Shown here piece by piece: positions 27,701-35,794 of a DNA stretch of 64,000 bases. The notes below the pieces were generated by a model. The model did not search any database and was not told the origin of the DNA. It saw only the letters and a program-made list of their open reading frames with translations. The DNA comes from Nordella sp. HKS 07 (GTDB lineage: Bacteria > Pseudomonadota > Alphaproteobacteria > Rhizobiales > Aestuariivirgaceae): assembly GCF_011046735.1 (NCBI RefSeq), contig NZ_CP049258.1:3862001-3926000 (forward strand). The letters run 5' to 3'. Position numbers and translations under genes: made by a program. Numbering within the stretch: position 1 is the stretch's first letter; the number at the start of each line of letters is the position of its first letter.

Positions 27701-28858
27701 CAGGAGCGCGATGTTGCCCTCGGACTCATCATCTCGGCATTCAGAGATCGGAGGGAGGCATGGGCTGAGGCATTGATCGCACAGGCGCAAGCCGAGTCCT
27801 GGGGCGATGAAGCGCTGATAACGATCCTGCGGGGCCTGCCGATTAACCGGTGGACCTGGGACCAGGTCGCGGAGATCGGCGGCGAAATTCTGACGACCTA
27901 CTGGCGCATGGCGCCGGTCTTCTGGATTGACGAAGACAGCGACGAAATCGCCTACGCTATCGGCCAGCTGATCGACGTCGGCCGGGCGCGTCACGCCCTC
28001 GCCCTCGTCGGCCGTCGCGATAAGAAGGCGCGTACGCCGTCGGCTGTGCTCCTGCAGGTGCTAGAGCAGGCCGCGCGCCAGCCCATCGAGAACCAGGCGG
28101 ACGGCAACGAGGCTACCATGTTCCAGCACTACGTAGCCGAGACGTTGACGGAGCTGGACACCCGCGACGACGTCGACCGCAACGCGCTGGCGACGCTGGA
28201 ATGGAAGTACCTGCGCGTCATTGAGCACTCGCGCCGTCCAGCGAAGGTGCTGCTCTCGGTCCTATCGGAACAGCCGAAGCTTTTCATTGAAATGCTCAGC
28301 GCAGTGTATAAGGCCAGCGCGGAAAGCGGAATCGAAGAGCCCGAGCCGTCCGATTCCGAACAGGCGCGCGCGATGGCCGACCAAGCTTACCGGCTGCTCG
28401 AACTGTGGAACCACATCCCAGGTCAGCGCCACGATAACACCATTGACGGCGAAGCGCTGGAGGGCTGGATCAAGGAGGCGCGCGCCCTGGCCAAGGAGTC
28501 CGGTCGCGAGGACATCGCCGACAGCAAGATCGGCCAGATGCTCTCCGCGTCACCCAAGGGCGCGGACGGCAATTGGCCAGCGGTGCCAGTGCGCGAGGCG
28601 CTCGATGTCTTTCGGAGCAAACCCATGCTGGAGGGATTCCGCGTCGGCAAGGCAAATCGGCGCGGCGTTACGACCCGCATGCCAAGCGACGGCGGCAATC
28701 TGGAGCGGGACGAGGCGGCGACGTACCGGGGCTGGGCCAAGGCAATTGCCTTCGAGCATCCGCACACGGCTAAGGCGCTGAACGAACTCGCCGACGACTA
28801 CGAGCGGCAAGCCAAGCGGGAGGATGAGGACGCCGAGCGGCGCGACTGGTCCTACTGA
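24794..28858 (+). CDS. large HTH-XRE protein with nuclease-like and helical-repeat regions; candidate defence protein
   Basis: A 1354-residue protein not belonging to a named family I know. Residues ~13-68 are an XRE helix-turn-helix (ALLAWSQQDLAKAARVG, TVADFERGSRTP). Next comes a region that resembles a PD-(D/E)xK nuclease: LPGWDGITR, GRAGWELGVQ and a lysine in QQKATEDYEKR, then YIFVTLRHWPGKD and the aspartate-rich VYDADDLVHWIEQ. A middle alpha/beta segment (AVLSLQATTTDEVAAFF, then LILLLTEPDPG) sits where related large proteins carry an NTPase, but no Walker A is visible. The last ~800 residues are helical, HEAT-like. I chose the ATG at 24794; a TTG at 24758 is possible. It stands alone, divergent from the phosphoesterase gene. 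Confidence 0.8.
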   Translation: MNESNHPDELTPKHIRAARALLAWSQQDLAKAARVGTSTVADFERGSRTPVTNNAQAIRAALEGAGINFLPTGAVLGPLVAPINGADITSTSVRWVSAQDLSDWANRTDGPVSLPTLMAKLVQATPDPNIELRFPSDEGVRLPGWDGITRAATGNAYVPKGRAGWELGVQRRNIQQKATEDYEKRTAAPSPLDPAVSTYIFVTLRHWPGKDAWARARQAEGPWREVRVYDADDLVHWIEQHPAVGLWIAARLNKRPLGTRELDEIWEEWSLATEWRLPEDLVLTDRSEDSAEVLRWLRGEPAVLSLQATTTDEVAAFFHATLSELPNELAAAYRARTLVVTTAEAARALSNAPAPLILLLTEPDPGLARALAKRGHFVLQAYDERLIGRGEIRALARPSREGIATALQATGIAEPRAKALAHDSARNLAVLRRLIPGAPGRLPWWAEGTPPKALLAALLAGGWVETSEGDRARLAELADKPYEGVIADLAPLVGSFDSPLQKVGPAWRIASPSDAWILLAHHLTRADLNHFENIAHAVLGAPDPRFDMEPDDRWKADIHGVRPDYSSLLRHGVGQVLILLALWGDKIRTVADAPRRADTIVARLLRDADARRWWSLSGDFRLLAEASPDAFLTAIEDSLDQDDPQVGALFGDEDGGLFGTERLSDLMWALESLAWSPEWMPRVVHVLARLDAIDVKPRKYVNGPMNSLREVHLLWIPQTYATQELRIRALDLIRKREPATAWKVMLGVLPTGGDTSSPSPLPRWRDFSVDTPEVVTWNLIRQGAAKITERLIADVGLDPQRWSGLLDRLGDLAPDLDPALAALEAAEAKVKDGADRAAFWEKLRRVLHHHRQFPNAKWSLSEDVLSRLEAVYERFAPTDPLARAAWLFIGFVALPKPTSNGWEADQREVEVARQVATQALFKNGGISAILGLARLVDSGGYIGKALYDSRLSAADVNALIETAARSSDAQERDVALGLIISAFRDRREAWAEALIAQAQAESWGDEALITILRGLPINRWTWDQVAEIGGEILTTYWRMAPVFWIDEDSDEIAYAIGQLIDVGRARHALALVGRRDKKARTPSAVLLQVLEQAARQPIENQADGNEATMFQHYVAETLTELDTRDDVDRNALATLEWKYLRVIEHSRRPAKVLLSVLSEQPKLFIEMLSAVYKASAESGIEEPEPSDSEQARAMADQAYRLLELWNHIPGQRHDNTIDGEALEGWIKEARALAKESGREDIADSKIGQMLSASPKGADGNWPAVPVREALDVFRSKPMLEGFRVGKANRRGVTTRMPSDGGNLERDEAATYRGWAKAIAFEHPHTAKALNELADDYERQAKREDEDAERRDWSY

Positions 28859-29151
28859 GCCAATGGAACAGGCGTTAAAGTGGCTAGGTGCCGGATCAAA
28901 TCGAAGACGCTTGCTCATGGCCGAGAAAGCAAGGCGAGTTGCAAGTACAAAACTGTGCGGCGGTAGCAATGGACGCCCATGTATCTTAGCTATTTAAGAG
29001 GAGTAGTTGCTTCGGTGTTCTTGATAGCGAAAGAAACCGGTCACTTGCGAAGAGTGCCTTGTCTGCATAAGCTCTGTTCAAACAGTGCATGGGTTCGATC
29101 CGTAACCAGACGCGTCGATTGGAAGAGGTATAAAGGTTTTAGGGAAATCTG
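28859..29151. other. gene-free stretch
   Basis: No coding frame, RNA or repeat is supported between the large HTH gene and the following membrane protein gene. It is AT-richer than the HTH gene and probably contains the promoter of the membrane protein. Confidence 0.4.
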
Positions 29152-29874
29152 ATGCAAGAGATTCTTTATCGAACTTTATCCCTCCTGCCTCCACGGCCTC
29201 TTCTGGGGGCTTTAGCGTTGGGCGTGATTTCGGGGCTAGTTTGTTCAATTCCCTGGCTTATTTTGATCAATCCCTTTTTTTACATCGGTTGGGGCCTGTC
29301 CACTATCTTGCCCGACCTCCTGGCGGGGACATTGGGTGTCTCCCACCCCGGACTCATATTTGGCATAATATTCTGGATACTTCTTTGGCGCTACAAATTC
29401 ATCTCGCACAATCAATACGTTGGAATAATCCTGGCAAGCGTTTTGGCTTGGAGCGTTGCCGTCAATTTGGGCCATTATCTTGTCGCCCCCACTTCTACAG
29501 ATATAGGTGGCGCACTAAAGAACTGGGGAAATGGTCCAACCATTGATCAACAACGAGCGGGAACCATTAAGGGGTACCTCGATAATTTCGCTGGCCCGAT
29601 ATGTGGTGGTGTTGGAGCAGCAATTCTATCTATTGCTACCGCAATTCAAATTCGATCAATGAACAAGGTACCCTTCATACTCAGCGCGATCTTGATCGGT
29701 GCTGTCTCTGGTTTTATCCCAGTTAATTGGTCTTCGTTCGTATTCATGGAATTTGATCTTGGGTGGACTCTTTTGTTCATAGCATGGCAAACGGGTATTT
29801 TCGTCCTGTCAGCGGCATCGCTTGTGAAACTGTCTTCGCGCGCAGATGCGTCGAATATCTCGAACTCCTTCTGA
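29152..29874 (+). CDS. multi-pass membrane protein of unknown function
   Basis: A 240-residue integral membrane protein with about six hydrophobic helices (near 18-42, 62-80, 88-108, 145-165, 172-195 and 203-225). No conserved motif is recognised; the loop between helices 3 and 4 (STDIGGALKNWGNGP) is polar and presumably external. The codon use is AT-richer than the core chromosome, indicating acquired DNA. It stands alone between the HTH gene and the decayed peroxidase region, and its frame has no visible damage. Confidence 0.6.
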   Translation: MQEILYRTLSLLPPRPLLGALALGVISGLVCSIPWLILINPFFYIGWGLSTILPDLLAGTLGVSHPGLIFGIIFWILLWRYKFISHNQYVGIILASVLAWSVAVNLGHYLVAPTSTDIGGALKNWGNGPTIDQQRAGTIKGYLDNFAGPICGGVGAAILSIATAIQIRSMNKVPFILSAILIGAVSGFIPVNWSSFVFMEFDLGWTLLFIAWQTGIFVLSAASLVKLSSRADASNISNSF

Positions 29875-30103
29875 CTTGATACCTTCGTCCGCTCATGTCG
29901 GAGTTCACTTCCTTCGCAAATCGAAGAAGGCCGTTGCGCCGCTGCCCTTTGAGAGGTCGGTCGTGTCTAAATTGGTAAACTTTAACTGGGGTCACGTTCC
30001 CTCCAACTGTACCTAGGCGCATGCGTTATTGCAAAGCGCCTAATGGAAAGCATCACTGGGAGGGTCACTGCGGATCCCAAGTTTCTGCCCATTCCCTTGA
30101 TTT

Positions 30104-30292
30104 CTCGCGCTCAGCCCCAACGCCCTTCTCAAAGCCAAATTTCAGCTCGCCAATATCGAAGTGCGCAAGCGCCCGCAAAAGAGCGATTCGGCTGAAGTCT
30201 ATATCGGCGATGAATTCATCGGCGTGATCTTCCGCGATGATGAGGATGGCGAGCTCTCTTATAATTTCTCGATGGCTATCTTCTATGCCAAC
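30104..30292 (+). pseudogene. DUF3126 protein fragment
   Basis: The frame encodes ALLKAKFQLANIEVRKRPQK and SDSAEVYIGDEFIGVIFRDD followed by EDGELSYNFSMAI, the signature of the ~70-residue DUF3126 proteins common in alphaproteobacteria. The normal N-terminus is missing (a TGA precedes it in frame) and the conserved C-terminal end ILDIDL is replaced by unrelated sequence. It is a scrap without the proper ends, fused to unrelated DNA on both sides. Confidence 0.7.
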
Positions 30293-30386
30293 AATCATTT
30301 GCCTCAGATGCGCGCGAATTCAATGCTTTCACGCGTCAATCACCAAGCTAAGACCCACCTCGTCACGAACTGCAAGAACTGGGCGC

Positions 30387-32273
30387 ATCTCTTTAGAAGG
30401 ATGGAAGGCCATCGATGATAATCAATGTGACTTCGTCGAGGAGGCTCACGACGGCGTCACCGGCATCTGGAGCAACACCATCGGCTTCCCGAAGACATCG
30501 AACCTGTTCGGACAGGGGGCAGCGGACGGTGACCGCCTGCGCCGATGGACGCGCCGGCAGCAATATCCGTCCCGTGCCTGGTACACGGCCTATCCAACCC
30601 TCAGTCTGGCGCGCATTCGCACCAATGCGGCGATCCGGCAAGGCTTTGTTCTGGCATCGACCGAAGCAGACGCCGCCGACTGGCTGTCGCTGTTCGGATC
30701 GGCTCCGAGACCTGCAGATTCGTTGGAAACGAGCGAAATCCCAACGCTAGTCTTCGGCGGCCTGTCCCGGCTTCGCTTCGCGACCTCCCCCATCTTCCAG
30801 TTCGATGAAGATCCGAAACGCAACAAGGCCTGGCTTGCCGAGATCGAGAAGCACATAAGTTACGGCGACTCCCTCCTCGTGACGGAGGCGCTGGTCGTCG
30901 GCCTTTCGCAAACTGGCCTGCAACGCCTCGGATTGAGCGCGGAAGATCTCAAGACGTTCCCCGTTCCGTTCCAGCATGGCAGCGACGCCGAATGGCGCGC
31001 GCGGGCGATGGGCGATACGGAAATCGATGACCCGAAAAACTGGTGGTGGGGCGGTCCGGGGACGCGGGCCGACGCCATCATACTGATCTAGGCCAATTCT
31101 CAAGAGCATCTGGATAAGGTCGTCGCGCAGCGAAAGCATATTCTTCACGGAGCTACTGTTGCTTATGAGCTTCCTCTCGAGATCTTGCCGCCGCGGCCAA
31201 AGGGACCGCGCGGGCAAGAGCCGCGGGAACCCTATGTGAAGGAGCCGTTCGGATTTGTCGACGGCGTTTCGCAGCCGCTTATTCGCGGAACGCTGCAAGC
31301 GAAACGCGCGGAGGAAAGCATCCATCTCGTCTCGCCCGGCGAGTTCATCATCGGCTACCCCGACAATCTCGGATACCTGCCCCCCACTGCCTCGGTCGGA
31401 CGGAATGACGATCCCCTCGACCTCTTACCGACCTTGGGATTCGATCCCTTCCGGCAGCGTCCGTACTTCTCGTCACCGCAGACCACGGACCGGCGGGATA
31501 TCGGCCGGAACGGCACTTTCCTGGTCGTCCGTCACCTGGAACAGAACGTGGATAGCTTCGATGCATTCGTCGCCGAGGCAGCTGGGCAACTTCACGGAAA
31601 TCCGCGAATACCACCCAATCTTCAGACAGGCCTCAGCGAGTGGATTTCAGCCAAGATGGTCGGACGCTGGAAGGACGGGACCTCGCTGGTGCGATACCCT
31701 TTTGCGCCTGGAACCAAGGGACGGCCCTGGGTGCAACCGGACAACGAATTTCTGCTCGGTGGTGAAGACCCGCGCGGCTTGCGTTGTCCATTCGGCGCTC
31801 ATATTCGTCGCGCGAATCCGCGTGAGAGCTTTGATCCGGGTTCCCCCGTCCAGCTTTCTATTAGCAACAAGCACCGCATTCTCCGCGTCGGCCGGCCCTA
31901 TCCGTCAAATATCATCACATCGGCCAAGCCAGGCTTGCTGTTCATGTGCCTCAATGTCGACATCGAACGTCAGTTCGAATTTATCCAACAGGTGTGGGGA
32001 CGCGCGCCGAGCTTCCACGGACTGGAGAGTGAGTTCGATTCGATCCTCGGCTATCAGGGCACGGAAAATCAGCTCACCATTCCAACCGCGACAGGTCCAA
32101 TCTATTTGAAGGGTATGCGTGATTTCGTCACCGTTCGCGGCAGCGGCTATTTCTTCCTTCCGGGCAGAACCGCCATGCGCTACCTGGCACTGACCGCCGG
32201 CTCTGCCACGGTCGCCGGCAAGCCCGAGCCGGCCGAACTCATGGCCGCGGCAGCGATACTGGAGCCCTCCTAG
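30387..32273 (+). pseudogene. Dyp-type heme peroxidase gene with in-frame TAG
   Basis: One frame runs across the whole region, broken only by a TAG at 31089-31091 between ADAIILI and ANSQEHL, where a tyrosine codon is likely in the intact gene. Downstream are the Dyp hallmarks: FGFVDGVSQP (the GxxDG motif with the distal aspartate) and CPFGAHIRRANPR with the proximal heme-ligand histidine, followed by GSGYFFLPG. Dyp peroxidases oxidise dyes, phenols or porphyrin-type substrates with peroxide. The 5' end is unclear because the upstream DNA is a DUF3126 scrap. A start downstream of the stop could make a 362-residue product lacking the N-terminal domain, so activity is unlikely. Confidence 0.82.
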
Positions 32274-32710
32274 ACATGGCTCATCGCCCGGCGCCTTGAG
32301 CGGGGCTCTGGCCGTGGGACGGCCCGCTCCAAGATCATTCTTCAGTGCCAAATGGTGCTACACCGGGCCACATACTAAAAGGCGTCACCACGTATATGCC
32401 TCTAGCTACCAGCCTAACAGTTGGACGCATGTTGATCGCCAAGCGCCTTGAGGCCTTTCTCGTAAATGCCGTAAAATATTGCGGCTGCTTGGTCGTCACT
32501 CATCCCGTCCGGCACAAACTGTGCACTCTTGCCGTCGAGCTCCTGCACTCGAAGAGTCGACAGGTATCTCGGGCTTGGCGTTAATGGCTCGCGCATACAA
32601 TCAGGCCCAGAAGTTCTGCGTTGAGATGGCCAGTCCCAATGAGGTCATCGCCTTGGTTTAGAACAAAGCACAGAATCCAACTTCACTCTGGACGTCGGCG
32701 ATGAGGAGAG
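32274..32710. other. gene-free stretch in decayed region
   Basis: No convincing gene. A 60-codon leftward frame at 32414-32596 has no good ribosome-binding site and no recognisable family. The stretch follows the broken peroxidase gene. Confidence 0.35.
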
Positions 32711-32900
32711 ATGAGCTATAGCGAAAAACCGGTCGGCTTCGCAGAGGTCAAGGCCATCCTCGATTTATTGGTGAAGGGACGCGAGGATGACATTGCCTTT
32801 GTGCACGGGGACGCGTTCGGCTGGGCGGATAAGGCCATGCTGACGAATGCGGTGGCCCGCCCATTTGGCTCTGATCCCGCCTTTCGCTTGATTGATCCGT
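32711..32900 (+). pseudogene. 5' fragment of an unidentified gene
   Basis: A frame beginning MSYSEKPVGFAEVKAILDLL with GAGGAGAG just upstream looks like a genuine gene start and reads normally for about 65 codons (KGREDDIAFVHGDAFGWADK, then RPFGSDPAFRLIDP). At about 32900 it runs into the complement of WD40 repeat DNA and loses sense. The rest of the gene has been replaced. I do not recognise the family; its place behind the peroxidase gene suggests they were once neighbours in one operon. Confidence 0.5.
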
Positions 32901-34300
32901 TGCTTGTGGCCATCCGCCACCGCCACGATCCGCGCTCTCTTGCCCCGGCTGGCGGTAGTGAGCAGCTTGCTGTCCGGGCTGAAAACCAACGCATTGACCG
33001 CACCGTCGTGGCTGACCCGGACGAGCTCGTGGCCATCCGCCCCGCCACGATCCGCGCCTCTCCCCTTGAATTGTCGAAATTCCACTGGCAATGGCCAGCA
33101 GCTTGCCATCCGGGCTGAACGTCACTGCCCAGACCCAATCGTCGTGGGCGAGCTCATGGCCATCCGCCCCGCCACGATCCGCGCCGTCTTGTCCCGGCTG
33201 GCGGTAGCGAGCAGTTTGCTGTCCGGGCTGAAAACCAACGCATTGACCGCACCGTCGTGGCTGACCCGGACGAGCTCGTGGCCATCCGCCCCGCCACGAT
33301 CCGCGCCTCTCCCCTTGAATTGTCGAAATTCCACTGGCAATGGCCAGCAGCTTGCCATCCGGGCTGAACGTCACTGCCCAGACCCAATCGTCGTGGGCGA
33401 GCTCATGGCCATCCGCCCCGCCACGATCCGCGCCGTCTTGTCCCGGCTGGCGGTAGCGAGCAGTTTGCTGTGCGGGCTGAAAACCAACGCATTGACCGCA
33501 CCGTCGTGGCTGACCCGGACGAGCTCGTGGCCATCCGCCCCGCCACGATCCGCGCCTCTCCCCTTGAATTGTCGAAATTCCACTGGCAATGGCCAGCAGC
33601 TTGCCATCCGGGCTGAACGTCACTGCCCAGACCCAATCGTCGTGGGCGAGCTCATGGCCATCCGCCCCGCCACGATCCGCGCCGTCTTGCCCCGGCTGGC
33701 GGTAGTGAGCAGCTTGCTGTGCGGGCTGAAAACCAACGCATTGACCGCACCGTCGTGGCTGACCCGGACGAGCTCGTGGCCATCCGCCCCGCCACGATCC
33801 GCGCCTCTCCCCTTGAATTGTCGAAATTCCACTGGCAATGGCCAGCAGCTTGCCATCCGGGCTGAACGTCACTGCCCAGACCCAATCGTCGTGGGCGAGC
33901 TCATGGCCATCCGCCCCGCCACGATCCGCGCCGTCTTGTCCCGGCTGGCGGTAGCGAGCAGTTTGCTGTGCGGGCTGAAAACCAACGCATTGACCGCACC
34001 GTCGTGGCTGACCCGGACGAGCTCGTGGCCATCCGCCCCGCCACGATCCGCGCCTCTCCCCTTGAATTGTCGAAATTCCACTGGCAATGGCCAGCAGCTT
34101 GCCATCCGGGCTGAACGTCACTGCCCAGACCCAATCGTCGTGGGCGAGCTCATGGCCATCCGCCCCGCCACGATCCGCGCCGTCTTGTCCCGGCTGGCGG
34201 TAGCGAGCAGTTTGCTGTGCGGGCTGAAAACCAACGCATTGACCGCACCGTCGTGGCTGACCCGGACGAGCTCGTGGCCATCCGCCCCCCGCCAGATCCG
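32895..34300. repeat. tandem array of 249-bp WD40 units (about 5.6 copies)
   Basis: The landmark gggctgaacg recurs at 33112, 33361, 33610, 33859 and 34108, exactly 249 bp apart. Copies differ by only a few bases. Each unit holds two WD40 blades in two different frames. Because 249 is a multiple of three, long meaningless frames stay open through the array on both strands. The near-identity points to recent expansion or gene conversion after the frame had already been lost. Confidence 0.95.
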
Positions 34301-34519
34301 CTCCGTGTTGTCGTAGCTCGCAATGGCAAGGAGCTTGCCATCCGGACTGAACGCCACTGCCGAGACCCAACCGTCGTGTTTGACGCGGGCGAGTTCGCGG
34401 CCACCGTCCACCTTCACGATCCGCGCCGTCTTGTCCTCGCTGGCGGTAGCGAGCAGCTTGCCGTCCGAGCTGAACGCCACTGCCATGACCACAGCGTCGT
34501 GGGTCCCCGACACACTCAA
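32895..34519 (-). pseudogene. WD40-repeat protein gene, frameshifted in every repeat
   Basis: Reading leftward from about 34519, WD40 blades are obvious: VAFSSDGKLLATASEDKTAR, then AVAFSPDGKLLAIASYDNTE, then LVFSPHSKLLATASRDKTAR. After that the blades alternate between two reading frames: GADGHELVRVSHDGAVNALV in one, and GADGHELAHDDWVWAVTFSP in the other. The linker between RIV and ADGHE carries five extra bases compared with the intact linker seen at 42909-42925, which shifts the frame at each junction. It cannot encode a continuous propeller. WD40 proteins are scaffold propellers. The upstream part of the gene is missing, replaced at 34519 by an RTX-repeat scrap. Confidence 0.85.
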
Positions 34520-34610
34520 TGGTTATGACGGCAGCGACTGGCTTTATGGCTCCTTGGCAACGACACGCTGAACGGTGATGCCGGAAATGATCAACTCTAC
34601 GACTGTGACG
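34515..34610 (+). pseudogene. RTX (haemolysin-type calcium-binding) repeat scrap
   Basis: Rightward translation gives NGYDGSDWLYGS and, after a one-step frame change, LGNDTLNGDAGNDQLYD. These are G-x-D-x-L nonapeptide repeats of secreted calcium-binding RTX proteins. Only about 30 residues remain, joined to WD40 DNA on the left and an IS5 transposase fragment on the right. Confidence 0.6.
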
Positions 34611-34644
34611 TTGTTGGCTTAGTCAGTTTCCTCGATTTAATTTC

Positions 34645-35078
34645 AGGCGCGGCGTGGCGTCAATCAGGCCATCGGACGCTCGCGCGGCGGCTTGACGACC
34701 AAAATTCATCTTGTGGTTCGAGGCCTTGGCTGTCCGGTACGGTTTGTACTCACCCCCGGCCAGGCTGGCGATGCGCCGCAGGCAGGGCCACTTCTCAAGT
34801 ATTTGCCCGCCGCCTTCGTCGTTGCCGACACCGCCTATGATGCAGATGCCTTGCGCAACGACATCGCAGCCAAAAACGCTATAGCCGTCATTCCCAACAA
34901 TCCGTCGCGATCAAAGAAGCATCCGGTCGATGACGCCCTCTACGCCCAGCGCCATCTCGTTGAGTGCTGCTTCAGCAAACTCAAGCAATTCCACCGCGTC
35001 GCCATCCGATACGAGAAGACCGCAAGAAACTATCTCGCCGTCGTTACTCTCGCCGCAATCGTCTTGTGGCTGCGATAA
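34645..35078 (+). pseudogene. IS5-family transposase, C-terminal fragment
   Basis: The frame reads GVNQAIGRSRGGLTTKIHLV and continues to a natural stop. Two DDE residues are visible: the aspartate in VVADTAYDADALR and the glutamate in HLVECCFSKLKQFHRVAIRY, followed by the family ending ARNYLAVVTLAAIVLWLR. The N-terminal third with the first catalytic aspartate is missing, so it is inactive. It resembles the IS427 group of IS5. Confidence 0.85.
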
Positions 35079-35794
35079 GTGTCCGCAGAACCTAAGGGGT
35101 GCGTAAGGTTTTGGGAAAACAACCACTTAGCTGAAAGTGGGACAGACAATCGCTCCACGCAATCATTGGGCTTTTTGCCGTTGGTGTCCCGCCGTCAGAA
35201 AAAGGGGGCAACCATGGACCTCGTTCCAGAACAAATTATCCGACGTCGAGACCTGCATGATCAATTGTCCGGGCAGAGCCAAGGCGGGATATCCACGCCG
35301 GCGGATCACCCGATCATTCTGCTATTCACCGGAAGGCGGCTGAAGCGTCAGCAAATGACGCGCCTGAAAAAAGTCGAATGAGGCTCTGCTGACCTACTTC
35401 AGAGGAGTTTCACCGTGTGGCACCGCCTAGGGAGACGGCAGCGAACCATCTAAGCATTTGATAAAAATTTATTTATATATGCAGCAATCTGATCGGGCAA
35501 TGTCAACGACCCTACCGACACCTCCTCAGTTGATCCCCTACCTGAGGAATACAGGGATGAACTGGGCGCGTAAGCGACCTTTCCTCCATCACCGCCCTAC
35601 CACCTAATCTGTTGGTCGCGCGTGCGCCTATTTTTATGGAATTCGTTCTTTAAATGAGAAGGAGAGGGTATCGATAAGTGTCGATTGCGCTTGTTCCAAC
35701 CCCACAACTAGAAATAGCATTATGAAGATTGACAACCATACCAATTGATATACCCTCACGGCAATTGAGGGGGCTTAAGCGGTAGGGACTAATC
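35079..35794. other. gene-poor AT-rich stretch
   Basis: No firm gene. A 55-codon frame at 35214-35381 (starting MDLVPEQIIRRRDL) has an AAGGGGG ribosome-binding site and could be a small protein or a 5' scrap; I do not recognise it. From 35450 to 35794 the DNA is AT-rich and likely contains the promoter for the next gene. Confidence 0.4.

Noticed and set aside
32414-32596. 60-codon leftward frame in the decayed region
   Set aside because: No ribosome-binding site, no family resemblance and surrounded by broken genes.
32895-34300. Possible CRISPR array
   Set aside because: The regular 249-bp period is a whole-unit tandem repeat of WD40 coding DNA, with no short repeats separated by unique spacers, and no cas genes.
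32892-34316. Long open frames on both strands across the repeat array (474 and 540 codons)
   Set aside because: The unit is 249 bp, a multiple of three, so any frame open in one unit stays open in all. Only the WD40 blade frames make protein sense, and they are broken.
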